DNA from: Halobacillus amylolyticus
GTDB lineage: Bacteria; Bacillota; Bacilli; Bacillales; Halobacillaceae
NCBI RefSeq assembly: GCF_022921115.1
Contig: NZ_CP095076.1
Span: 62,001-126,000, forward strand
Reading direction: 5' to 3'
DNA length: 64,000 nucleotides
Position 1 is the first letter of the stretch. Every line of letters starts with the position of its first letter. Positions 7,974 to 15,458 of this stretch are shown in pieces. A program made the translations under genes and the position numbers. The notes under the pieces are model-generated. The model was given only the letters and a program-made list of their open reading frames with translations. It searched no databases and had not been told where the DNA came from.

Positions 7974-8555
7974 ATGAGAGAAGAAACAATTAAATTCAAA
8001 GAGTTTAAAAGAGATAATGAGAAACTTATGGCTCAACCCATTGTGAGAAGATTTTTGGATGATGAGGAGAACTTGAAATTATTAAATGGATACTTGGAAG
8101 GAGATGAAAAGGCTGCTGCTTTATTAGATGAGAGATTTAAGCAACATCATAATAAGGCCAAAATAATAAATTACTTATCCAGCTTAATTTATTATTTCTC
8201 CATTGACTATGATAAGAGAGCTAAATTAAAGTCCTATAGATTTCCCCTGATATTGAATAAACGGCTAAATGTAAATGAGAAGGATAATTCCGAAGATCTC
8301 TTGGGTACTTTTGGTAGTGAAACGGTCCCATATGAAGAAATAGTGGATAATAAATACTTAGAAAATATTTTTACAAACAAATCACTTGCGAAGGCTATTA
8401 CTAAGCTTACTGACAAACAAAAGGAAATTGTCTCCTTGTTTTATATATATCAGTATTCCAATAAGGAAATTGCTGAATATCTAAAAGAAAGTGAGCAGAA
8501 TATCTCAAACCTAAAGAGGCGTGCATTAAAAACGCTATATAAATTTTCCTCGTAA
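7974..8555 (+). CDS. SigO/YvrI-like RNA polymerase sigma factor
   Basis: The 193-residue protein resembles Bacillus SigO (YvrI). The middle has INYLSSLIYYFSIDYDKR, typical of that group, and the C-terminus is a region-4 helix-turn-helix (ITKLTDKQKEIVSLFYIYQYSNKEIAEYLKESEQNISNLKRRALKTLYKF) that would read the -35 element. A complete region 2 is not evident, in line with a split sigma that needs RsoA for -10 recognition. Ribosome site AAAGGTGGGGG. The RsoA-like and YvrJ-like genes are close by, as in B. subtilis. A near-consensus LexA box precedes it. Confidence 0.75.
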   Translation: MREETIKFKEFKRDNEKLMAQPIVRRFLDDEENLKLLNGYLEGDEKAAALLDERFKQHHNKAKIINYLSSLIYYFSIDYDKRAKLKSYRFPLILNKRLNVNEKDNSEDLLGTFGSETVPYEEIVDNKYLENIFTNKSLAKAITKLTDKQKEIVSLFYIYQYSNKEIAEYLKESEQNISNLKRRALKTLYKFSS

Positions 8556-8613
8556 TGTTAATTTTTTTTAATATACTCCTCTCTTAGATATAAGAGAGGA
8601 AAATATAACTGAT

Positions 8614-8684
8614 GGTAGTATAGCCAAGTGGTAAGGCAAAGGTCTGCAAAACCTTCATCCTCGGTTCGAATCCGAGTACTACCT
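8614..8684 (+). tRNA. tRNA-Cys (anticodon GCA)
   Basis: A 71-nt cloverleaf can be folded. The acceptor stem is GGTAGTA/TACTACC with discriminator T, the D-arm is AGCCAAGTGGTAAGGC, the anticodon stem is AAGGT-CTGCAAA-ACCTT with anticodon GCA, and the T-arm is TCGGTTCGAATCCGA. CCA is not encoded. A tRNA-Cys in plasmid-like DNA is unusual; it could supplement translation of the Cys-rich proteins to its left or be a remnant of an integration site. Confidence 0.92.
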
Positions 8685-8744
8685 CTATAATCTACTAATG
8701 AAGACATGAAATCCGAATATATATTTTGAAAGTGGGTGATTGGT

Positions 8745-8894
8745 TTGGAACCGAATTATTGGGTTGCTTTAATAGGAAACTTAGGGTTCCCTATCGTAGT
8801 AACATTTTATCTGTTGATGCGATTGGAAAGGAATTTTAATCAGCTAGAACAGGTAGTTGAAGAACTAATATCGGAAATCCGAAAAAATAAATAA
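8745..8894 (+). CDS. yvrJ: YvrJ family small membrane protein
   Basis: This 49-residue ORF begins with EPNYWVALIGNLGFPIVVTFYLL followed by MRLERNFNQLEQVVEELI, which matches the YvrJ family (one membrane segment with the GFPIVVT motif, then a short coiled-coil tail). I choose the TTG at 8745 because AAAGTGGGTG is correctly spaced upstream; a GTG at 8736 is also possible. In B. subtilis yvrJ sits beside the SigO/RsoA genes, which fits this neighbourhood. Its function is not known. Confidence 0.8.
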   Translation: MEPNYWVALIGNLGFPIVVTFYLLMRLERNFNQLEQVVEELISEIRKNK

Positions 8895-8931
8895 AGATAA
8901 TTTTCAATTAACACACATGGGCGACTGCACT

Positions 8932-9390
8932 AGGGATTGATCGAAAAGCAAAGAGCGCTTTTCGTCATTCCCTACGTGTCGCTTCGGTACTAAACAGACC
9001 GATAACCACGGACTGTAAGGCTAACGCCAACATTCCGTAGGTTCCTGTTCTGTTTGCCTTCCGGCCATACCGAACGAGTCGAACGTCAAAATCGAATACA
9101 TAAATCGTATAGCAGGCGCACGCCTGCTTTTCATTATGGTTATTTTTCCTTTTGCACTCCGAATCGTAAAACAGCACAAATCTTCTAACCTTCCAATGGG
9201 GCAGGAACCGTATGCCTTTCCCCATTGGAAGCTAAGAAGATTAAAAAACCGTCAATACACTTTCACGGCATAGCCTACGCTTTCGCTACGGTATTCCATG
9301 ATGTATTGACGGTTTTTTATGTGTGTTTTGAGATTCTCCATAGCAAAAGGGAAAAATAATCCCCTTTAGGGGACTTACTCCGTTTCGGAG
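8932..9390. other. Hairpin-rich non-coding region
   Basis: No convincing ORF. Several strong inverted repeats follow one another. At 8932-8973 AGGGA/TCCCT encloses CGAAAAG/CTTTTCG. At 9111-9128 AGCAGGCG/CGCCTGCT has a 2-nt loop and a T-tail. At 9179-9242 AATCTTCT/AGAAGATT encloses a perfect 12-bp stem, CTTCCAATGGGG. At 9243-9318 there is a perfect 17-bp stem, AAAAAACCGTCAATACA. At 9361-9390 there are two small ones. The density suggests folded single-stranded DNA (single-strand origin or lead-region promoter) or a structured RNA. Confidence 0.6.
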
Positions 9391-9429
9391 TTGCAAAATC
9401 AAAAATAATTTCAAAGGAGAGAAAAGCAA

Positions 9430-9636
9430 ATGATTGTAAATCTAAATGATGTCCAAGCAGACGAAGGAAAACATTTTGTTCATACCAGAAAAGGAGGAAG
9501 TCGAAATGCTGAAAGAATAGAAGGTAAATCTGCATGGTGTGTGCAGTATGAACAAACCGATGGAAACAAAGTTCCCTTGTCTTGGGTAGAAAAAGGTCTT
9601 GTTGTTGAAGTGGAAAAGAAAAGAGAAGAACGATAG
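9430..9636 (+). CDS. Hypothetical plasmid protein, 68 residues
   Basis: A small beta-rich protein (MIVNLNDVQADEGKHFVHTRKGG..., SAWCVQYEQTDGNKVPLSWVEKGLVVEVEKKREER) with a charged C-terminus. AAAGGAG precedes the ATG with good spacing. It may be in one unit with the next gene (42 bp gap). I recognise no family; the SWVEKGLV stretch looks like a small SH3-like barrel strand, which is only an impression. Confidence 0.6.
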   Translation: MIVNLNDVQADEGKHFVHTRKGGSRNAERIEGKSAWCVQYEQTDGNKVPLSWVEKGLVVEVEKKREER

Positions 9637-9677
9637 ATAAATTTATTTTTTTAAAATTTCAAATAGGAGTGAATATC

Positions 9678-10193
9678 ATGAGGAATGAATTTGTTCATCC
9701 AATAGTGGTTCCAGATGAAAAGTCGAAGGTTATAGCAAAAGCCGAGGTTCCTGAAAGGGTTAAAAACGTCACCAAAACATTAAAACCACTTGTGGGGGAA
9801 AATGTTTCACTAGCTGTTTTAGAGAAAGAAATGTTTAAACACAAGCCTATCCTTTCCATGAACGAGCTTAGAGACATCACGGATCCTGAAGGTAAGATTG
9901 ATTTTTTGGGTAAAAGTTTTCCCATCTATATTAAACAAGGAGACGATTGGGTTTATCCTGATTACACCATGTTAATTAATCTTCATTTGATCGAGGATAA
10001 CGGTGGTTTCTCTGAAAATTCAGTCGTCAGGGTCAATTCCCTTAAATATGAGGGAGTTGAGGAAACAGAACAAGGCTTGCGTCGTGTGTACGTTGATTTG
10101 TGTGAAAAATCAAATCAAGTGGAGAAGGAAAAAGAGCAAGAAAAGGAATACAGGCGTTCTATAAAAAACCATGATTGTGAACTCGAACTGTAG
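9678..10193 (+). CDS. Hypothetical plasmid protein, 171 residues
   Basis: I choose the ATG at 9678 because AGGAG lies 8 bp upstream; an in-frame GTG at 9669 overlaps that ribosome site. The N-terminal part is rich in Val and Lys (VPDEKSKVIAKAEVPERVKNVTKTLK). The middle (YIKQGDDWVYPDYTMLINLHLIEDN) is beta-rich, and the C-terminal 30 residues are highly charged (EKEKEQEKEYRRSIKNHD). There is no membrane segment or known motif. It precedes the SprT-like gene on the same strand. Confidence 0.6.
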   Translation: MRNEFVHPIVVPDEKSKVIAKAEVPERVKNVTKTLKPLVGENVSLAVLEKEMFKHKPILSMNELRDITDPEGKIDFLGKSFPIYIKQGDDWVYPDYTMLINLHLIEDNGGFSENSVVRVNSLKYEGVEETEQGLRRVYVDLCEKSNQVEKEKEQEKEYRRSIKNHDCELEL

Positions 10194-10308
10194 CCCGGCT
10201 AACCATAAAAATAATTTATCTTATAAACCAAATGAAGGGATATGAAAGTTCATGAATAATTCAAGGCGGGGGATTTATTTTCCCCTCTGATATAATGAAT
10301 TTATGAAA

Positions 10309-10326
10309 TTGAACCATATGGTTCAA
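10309..10326. promoter_or_regulatory. Perfect 18-bp palindrome (likely operator) upstream of the SprT-like gene
   Basis: TTGAACCATATGGTTCAA is a perfect palindrome 17 bp upstream of the ATG at 10344. A TATAAT sits just before it at 10291-10296, so a bound repressor would cover the transcription start region. Confidence 0.55.
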
Positions 10327-10343
10327 AAAGGGAGGTCAACAAT

Positions 10344-11042
10344 ATGCCTGAAATTCATGAGGTGAATATAGATCAAATCACACAGGAGCTGCATAACGCT
10401 TTTTACTTGTTCAATCAGCACTATTTTAATAATGAGCTTCCGACTCCGGCTATAACAATTCAATCATCGGGTCACAAAAGGAAGTCGATGGGATGGTGCA
10501 CGGTTGTCCCCGTTTGGGGTGACAAAGAAGGCAAAACCAAAATGTACGAAATCAATCTATCAGCAGAGTTTCTTGATCTGGACTTTTACGAAACAATGGA
10601 CACTCTGCTTCATGAAATGGTGCATCTTTACCACAAAGTCCATAACATACAGGATTGCAGCCGCAAAGGGACATATCACAATAAGCATTTTAAAAAGAAG
10701 GTATTAGAGATCGGGTTTGAATATCAAAACGATAAACCTGACGCTAAGCATGGGTGGACTTATGCAAGACTTGGACAGAAAGTTAAAGATGAAATTTCAA
10801 ACATGAATATAAGCGCTGATGTATTTACGATCTCCCGGCGTGGTTCCATATATTTTAACGCTCTTGAGAATGGCCAGTCGGCGGGGGAAGCTGAAATGCA
10901 ATCAGGAAGGGAGACTTCATCGGCAGGGAAGCCTTCTTCATACAAATGGGTATGTTCAGGTTGCGGGCTTATTATGCGGTCATCAAAAAAAGAAGTGAAT
11001 GTAAAATGCGGTGACTGTGATATAACCCTAGAAAAGCAATAG
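10344..11042 (+). CDS. SprT-like zinc metalloprotein with C-terminal zinc ribbon
   Basis: The 232-residue protein has the SprT-family core: FNQHYFNNELPTPAI, a beta region ending in YEINLSAEFLDL, and the zinc-binding motif LLHEMVHLYH at about residues 92-101, followed by HNKHFKK. The C-terminus has a four-Cys zinc ribbon (WVCSGCGLI and VKCGDCD). SprT-like proteins are putative metalloproteases; eukaryotic Spartan cuts DNA-protein crosslinks. Copies are common on Gram-positive mobile elements. The ribosome site is GGGAGGTC. The palindrome at 10309 suggests repression. Codon use is somewhat richer in GC than the neighbours. Confidence 0.85.
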   Translation: MPEIHEVNIDQITQELHNAFYLFNQHYFNNELPTPAITIQSSGHKRKSMGWCTVVPVWGDKEGKTKMYEINLSAEFLDLDFYETMDTLLHEMVHLYHKVHNIQDCSRKGTYHNKHFKKKVLEIGFEYQNDKPDAKHGWTYARLGQKVKDEISNMNISADVFTISRRGSIYFNALENGQSAGEAEMQSGRETSSAGKPSSYKWVCSGCGLIMRSSKKEVNVKCGDCDITLEKQ

Positions 11043-11260
11043 AAATTTGGCTTTCTCTTTCTTCCGGAATCATGGCCGAAAACCATTGTTCGTCTTTTCG
11101 GACTTGGCCAATCAACCAGGGCAAAATATCGTTCGTCTTTTTTAATCAATTTGTCCTGGTAATCCGGAGAAAAAGAGACGGTTTTTCGTTACAAAGACGA
11201 ACATTTCCTAATAAGAAATTAAAATTTCAAGTACTATAATGAAAAGGGAGTTTTGTTATT
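11043..11260. other. Non-coding spacer with repeated TTCGTCTTT motif
   Basis: No ORF. GTTCGTCTTTT occurs directly at 11088-11098 and 11131-11141, and its inverse AAAGACGAAC at 11193-11202. CCGGAAT/ATCCGG pieces flank them. This may be a regulatory or structured element. Confidence 0.4.
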
Positions 11261-11773
11261 ATGAAAACATGCTGCTACTGCGGAAGTAAAGTCGAATTAT
11301 ATGAACAATATTACTACTACTGCGACTTTTGCGAGATGAAAATTGACAAGGCAGATGTACAACAAGACAGCAAGCGGAAAAACTTCTTGCCAGAGTCCCA
11401 ACCATCCAATATTGATGCAGAGAAGTCCACGCCTGAATTAATGACCTATACAACGATTGAACTTTTGTTTATGTTAAAAATCGCTCGTAAAGAGCGATCA
11501 GAAACCTACCATGCTCGTCATACGTTTATTCAAGCCATGAAAACGGGTGCTGATGAGTTTCAAGACGGTGAACGTTACACCTATGAACTGTATGATTACT
11601 GGACAAGAAAGTGCTTTGTACTAGAAAATTTGATACGTGAACGGATTGGATACATCCCGCACAAATTAACAGAATCCTATATTCAAAATCTTTCAGCAAG
11701 AATGGAAGAATCAACAAAAAAGAGGATGACCCTCAGGAAAGCAAGAAGTATTCAGGAAGCACAAAATAAATAA
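11261..11773 (+). CDS. Hypothetical plasmid protein with N-terminal zinc ribbon
   Basis: 170 residues. The N-terminus has a treble pattern CCYCGSKVELYEQYYYYCDFCEM (C-x2-C ... C-x2-C), a likely zinc ribbon. The rest is helical: TPELMTYTTIELLFMLKIARKERSETYHARHTFIQAM and FVLENLIRERIG. Proteins of this type recur on Bacillus plasmids next to conjugation genes, but I know no function. Ribosome site GGGAG 12 bp before the ATG; a terminator follows 48 bp after the stop. Confidence 0.65.
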   Translation: MKTCCYCGSKVELYEQYYYYCDFCEMKIDKADVQQDSKRKNFLPESQPSNIDAEKSTPELMTYTTIELLFMLKIARKERSETYHARHTFIQAMKTGADEFQDGERYTYELYDYWTRKCFVLENLIRERIGYIPHKLTESYIQNLSARMEESTKKRMTLRKARSIQEAQNK

Positions 11774-11820
11774 CTTGAAGGAAATAGTGTCTGGCAACCA
11801 ATAAGCCGTTTGAACTTAAA

Positions 11821-11864
11821 AAAATAGCCGACTTCTCTTAACGTACAGGAGACCGGCTATTTTT
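11821..11864 (+). terminator. Intrinsic terminator
   Basis: Ten-base stem AAAATAGCCG/CGGCTATTTT with a continuing T-run, after the zinc-ribbon protein gene. Confidence 0.75.
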
Positions 11865-12002
11865 GTATCAAATTTTGCTTAGCTTGATGGGCATGTGGCT
11901 GTATCCCTCAAAGAGTTATTTGATAAAAGGGGGTTATGGATTTTTCCCAATCCATGTCCTAAAATTACACGTATCTCGGAGTACCCCCATTAAAAAACAT
12001 AA

Positions 12003-12302
12003 TTACCATAACCCCGGTAAGGGGTTTCCATCATAATCTCCTGTGACTTCGACTTCTGCTTCCTGGGTAGTTTTATTCTTATATGGGTCGTCGGGATCAA
12101 TAAACTTCCGACACTTGGCATGTAACCAAATGTTCATCGGACGGTTATTAACGATTTCAATTTCATCAATGTCTGCATCCGTATACCTTGAGAGATATTC
12201 CTCAATGATTTCTGGCAAGTCTTCTTCGTTGATCTCAAATTTCCGTTCAACAAACCCTTCCTTGCTGTAGTATTTTATTGGATATACATCACGTATTGCC
12301 AT
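12003..12302 (-). CDS. Hypothetical acidic protein, 99 residues
   Basis: I place the start at the ATG at 12302 (MAIRDVYPIKYYSKEG) because GAAGGTGG lies 6 bp upstream; six more codons are open before it. The protein is acidic (EINEEDLPEIIEEYLSRYTDADIDEIEIV) with one Cys in HAKCRKF. No family recognised. It is the last minus-strand gene before the divergent plus-strand block. Confidence 0.6.
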   Translation of the reverse strand: MAIRDVYPIKYYSKEGFVERKFEINEEDLPEIIEEYLSRYTDADIDEIEIVNNRPMNIWLHAKCRKFIDPDDPYKNKTTQEAEVEVTGDYDGNPLPGLW

Positions 12303-12453
12303 GAGTCCACCTTCTTTCATTTTTCTTTTGCTCCCAAGAAACTATAAACCATAAACCTTCCTAATCTGGTAGCATGAGGACAATACCAACAAATAGAACA
12401 ACGACAAAAAAAAGATATGGTCCGGCTTCATAAGCCCCCTCGCCGTATAGTCA

Positions 12454-12873
12454 TTAAACACGAATGACCGTTTGAATAGGAACAAACCCGTCAAGTAAAT
12501 AGTGATCAGACCCTTCACCATATACGACTGCACAAACGTTTTGAAAACCATCATTTTTCGATTGAATCAAATCTAACGTATCTTGAAAAAGACTTTCTCC
12601 TAACATATCTTTACTAACGTGGTCCATATATAGACGATCACAAGATTTAATACGAGCATATTCATTGATGAATTCATCAATAGTCAATATGTTGAGGTTA
12701 TGATCTTGGTATTCTATTAATTCTTTGATGTATAAATTTCTCTGGTGATTTGAATATCCTTCGATACCATCAACAAAAACGACATTCAAACCCTTATTAG
12801 CATCATGCAAAGCTCGTTTTCGTAACATGACAGACTTTCCACTTCCGGTTTTACCGATAATTTGTTGCTTCAA
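12454..12873 (-). CDS. Small P-loop ATPase of unknown function
   Basis: The 139-residue protein opens with a Walker A motif, IIGKTGSGKSVMLRKRAL, at residues 5-20. A Walker-B-like stretch (LNVVFVDGIEG) and NILTIDEF follow. It is too short for a VirB4 or coupling ATPase and looks like a minimal RecA/FtsK-type P-loop domain. It follows the AbrB gene by 14 bp and may be translated from the same message. A role in the conjugation apparatus is suggested only by position. Confidence 0.65.
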   Translation of the reverse strand: MKQQIIGKTGSGKSVMLRKRALHDANKGLNVVFVDGIEGYSNHQRNLYIKELIEYQDHNLNILTIDEFINEYARIKSCDRLYMDHVSKDMLGESLFQDTLDLIQSKNDGFQNVCAVVYGEGSDHYLLDGFVPIQTVIRV

Positions 12874-12887
12874 GATTTATCTCTCCT

Positions 12888-13169
12888 TCATGAATGAACA
12901 TGCATCTCGTTTTCGAGCTGATCTTTAAGAATCTCCATTCCCTTAAGACTTAACACGAGACCACCTTCAAATTCCACATTGTTGTCATTAACCTCTCCTG
13001 TAATAATACATTCCCTTTGAGCTTTATATTTCTGCAAAATAATCTTATCGTCTTCCACAAAAATCTCCATAGAGTCTTTAATCTTAATATCCATGGTTCT
13101 CCGTAGTTCCATTGGAATAACGACACGACCTAATTCATCAATTTTTCTTACGACACCTGTACTTTTCAT
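12888..13169 (-). CDS. AbrB family transcriptional regulator
   Basis: The 93-residue protein starts with the classical AbrB swapped-hairpin domain MKSTGVVRKIDELGRVVIPMELRRTMDI and SMEIFVEDDKIILQKY. The C-terminal half has CIITGEVNDNNVEF, as in AbrB/Abh proteins. AbrB proteins bind flexible AT-rich DNA and repress in growth phase. AAGGAG precedes the ATG. Located at the distal end of the conjugation operon, it could be a plasmid-encoded controller of transfer genes. Confidence 0.9.
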   Translation of the reverse strand: MKSTGVVRKIDELGRVVIPMELRRTMDIKIKDSMEIFVEDDKIILQKYKAQRECIITGEVNDNNVEFEGGLVLSLKGMEILKDQLENEMHVHS

Positions 13170-13202
13170 AATATAACTACTCCTTTATAAATTTAATAAT
13201 TG

Positions 13203-14756
13203 TTATACAGACGTTAATTGATTCTTCAAATCATCTACCTTTTGATTTAATTCTTCAATCTTTTGAGAAATTTCTTCCTGCTTTTCTTTATCATCTGTGT
13301 CATCTAATTCCTTTTTCAGCTGGGCTTTTTCATTTTCAGCCGCATAAATTTGCTTCTGTAAATCAAGGGCCTTATCCATACGTTTTTGTAATTCCTCACT
13401 AGGGGTTTCTAACCCTTGAACAAACTCTTCAGCCTTTTCAACATCGCCAAGTTGTAAATAAGCTGTTAAAACAGCATTTATTTGTTCATTATTTAAAGTC
13501 ATACCTTCATGTAAAGAAGTAATCTGTCCCCAATCCTCCTGTAACATAGCCAGGTAAAGAGAGGCTGTATCATTTGGCTTTTCTAGCCCCTGTATCAAGT
13601 CTTCTAATTCCTTTTGTTTTTCCTCTTGATAAAGTTTTTCAGCAACTTCCCCCGCCATTTTAGGGTCGTTCTGTATGGCCTTATCCATCTTCCCTGCTTC
13701 AACATACAAATGGTTTAGAATCTTTCGATCAGCTTCCTTGAGGTTTCCATACCCGATTTCTTCTAATTTTTTTATTGTGCTTTCAGGATTCTCAAAAAAA
13801 GAGTCACGGTAGATGGTAACTATTTCCCCTTTTGCCTGTGACTGCTGGGATGCTGTTGCTGTATTGGTTTGGGACTTCTCGTTAATATTGGACAAAAAGA
13901 CACTCAGGATTATGGCACAGAGAACGGCACCTGCTAACGCACCGTATAACTTTTTATCGCTTTTACCACTCTTTTTAACCCTTTGATTTTCACTTGGTTC
14001 ACCTTCAGAGTCTTCTTCTAAACTTGCAACCATTTCCTGCCGGCTCTCTTTCAACTCTCCATCTCTTTTTATCTTAGCTTTTGACAACAATGAAGCCCAC
14101 TTACTTTGATTTAGCGCAGTTTGTGCTTTTTCTTTTTTCCTCATATCAATGCGGTAGATTTCTCCATTGATATACTCTTCCATTTCTTCAAGGGTTTTTG
14201 CTTTGAGATAGAGCTTTTCAGCAAAATGAATCACATTTTCATTTTGTTCAAGGAAGTCCGCGCGCCGGGGCTTTCCAAACACACGGGTCATAGATGTGAG
14301 AGATAAAATCACCAATTCTTTTATGGCCTGGACGTTATCTTTTTGTTCATAAAGCTCAAAGGCATCGTGTTCAATAACCATACTTTTCATTGTCTGATCA
14401 TGCGGGTCAATAGCAAAGTTTTCTTTTTGCCAAAGGACGTTCACGTCCTCCCTTTTAGCCATTTCAATTAAAGACCGGTAGTAGTAAATCTTTTCTTCTA
14501 AGAAGAGAGTCCTCAAGTAATCAAACATTTTCAAACCTTTTAAGCTATACTCAAAAATAACCTGGCCGTTCCGGCTTTCTATATTCTGAGCTGTAATAAA
14601 GTGAGGGTCATCCGAAATGGAGTCCATCTTATTTGTATAAGATTCTTCAATTTCCTCTCGGTTTTCAGTTTTATATTCATCTGCCGGTTGATAAAAGCGG
14701 AAGACATCTCCATTGACTTCTATTGTGCCGTTTTTGTTAGCAACAGTACGATACAT
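13203..14756 (-). CDS. EssB/YukC-like membrane protein in the conjugation operon
   Basis: 517 residues with an architecture like EssB/YukC of type VII secretion. There is a soluble N-terminal pseudokinase-like domain (LKGLKMFDYLRTLFLEEKIYYYRSLIEMAK, then VNVLWQKENFAID, AIKELVILSLTSMTRVFG). One membrane segment follows at about residues 275-292 (LYGALAGAVLCAIILSVFLS). Outside is a helical repeat region (ASLYLAMLQEDW, AVLTAYLQLGDVEKAEEFV) ending in a long coiled coil. EssB is a core scaffold of the Ess/Yuk channel; here no WXG100 or EssC gene is near. Similarity is by eye, so the fold call is tentative. Confidence 0.6.
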   Translation of the reverse strand: MYRTVANKNGTIEVNGDVFRFYQPADEYKTENREEIEESYTNKMDSISDDPHFITAQNIESRNGQVIFEYSLKGLKMFDYLRTLFLEEKIYYYRSLIEMAKREDVNVLWQKENFAIDPHDQTMKSMVIEHDAFELYEQKDNVQAIKELVILSLTSMTRVFGKPRRADFLEQNENVIHFAEKLYLKAKTLEEMEEYINGEIYRIDMRKKEKAQTALNQSKWASLLSKAKIKRDGELKESRQEMVASLEEDSEGEPSENQRVKKSGKSDKKLYGALAGAVLCAIILSVFLSNINEKSQTNTATASQQSQAKGEIVTIYRDSFFENPESTIKKLEEIGYGNLKEADRKILNHLYVEAGKMDKAIQNDPKMAGEVAEKLYQEEKQKELEDLIQGLEKPNDTASLYLAMLQEDWGQITSLHEGMTLNNEQINAVLTAYLQLGDVEKAEEFVQGLETPSEELQKRMDKALDLQKQIYAAENEKAQLKKELDDTDDKEKQEEISQKIEELNQKVDDLKNQLTSV

Positions 14757-14777
14757 GCTTTTTCCCTCCCTGATCCA

Positions 14778-15437
14778 TTATTGCAAAGGTGGCAGTTTCT
14801 TAATTTTATTCTTTACATTATCGCTATCCCATAGATAAATAGCACTTTCTCGTGATAATGGTGGAAAATCGTTTATTATTAATTTTCCCTCATTTGTTTT
14901 CAAAAACGTATATTGGTTGTAGTATTGTAAATCGACTGATTCGGTTTCAGACTCGTTAATCTTAAAAACCAACTCGTGAATCTTTGATTTCTCATGATTT
15001 ATAATTTCAGGATTTTCTAATTTAAGGTTTGTGAATGTAGGAGAGACTTTATTGTACTTCGACTCAAAAAGTTCAGCTTTTTTTAAATGTAGCTCAACCT
15101 TTATTTGTTCAGTATTACTTGTTACATGCTCCCCGTACTTTTCCAAAAAAGGATGAATTACTATCTTTTGAGCAAGGGGTTTTGTCTTTTTACGAATTTC
15201 TTCAGATGTTTCCCCTTTTTTTTCTTTTAACCGTTCATTTACTTTTGCAATAAACTCTTTTTCCTTTTCGTTTACAAAAAATATCATTTCCTTCGCTAAA
15301 GAAATATCCTCTTTTGTAAATATAGGCTTATCAGGTTTACTTTCACTTTTAGCCTCTGATTTTTCTTCCCCAGCATTAGAACACCCCGTAATCAGAAATA
15401 CAGCAGCAGTTATTAGTAAAACCATAATCTTTTTCAC
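14778..15437 (-). CDS. Lipoprotein, conjugation operon
   Basis: 219 residues, GTG start with AAAGGAG upstream. The N-terminus KKIMVLLITAAVFLITGCSNAG is a lipoprotein signal peptide with lipobox LITGC, so the mature protein is anchored outside the membrane by its Cys. The following 40 residues are Lys/Glu-rich linker. The remainder is a mixed alpha-beta domain with no recognised motif. Flanked by the EssB-like and VirB6-like genes in a row of minus-strand conjugation genes. Confidence 0.75.
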   Translation of the reverse strand: MKKIMVLLITAAVFLITGCSNAGEEKSEAKSESKPDKPIFTKEDISLAKEMIFFVNEKEKEFIAKVNERLKEKKGETSEEIRKKTKPLAQKIVIHPFLEKYGEHVTSNTEQIKVELHLKKAELFESKYNKVSPTFTNLKLENPEIINHEKSKIHELVFKINESETESVDLQYYNQYTFLKTNEGKLIINDFPPLSRESAIYLWDSDNVKNKIKKLPPLQ

Positions 15438-15458
15438 AAAACATTCTCCTTTCTGTCC

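Noticed and set aside
8965..9225. 86-codon minus-strand ORF in the hairpin region
   Set aside because: It has no ribosome site, an odd composition and spans perfect hairpins; the non-coding structure explains the open frame better.
10760..11149. 129-codon minus-strand ORF
   Set aside because: It lies opposite the SprT-like gene and the spacer behind it, with no ribosome site; it is a shadow frame.
12342..12554. 70-codon minus-strand ORF, and a YjcZ-like hydrophobic frame (YLFFVVVLFVGIVL) in the same place
   Set aside because: The ORF overlaps the P-loop ATPase gene in another frame, and the hydrophobic frame has no start codon. Without evidence of a sequence error I do not call a gene.
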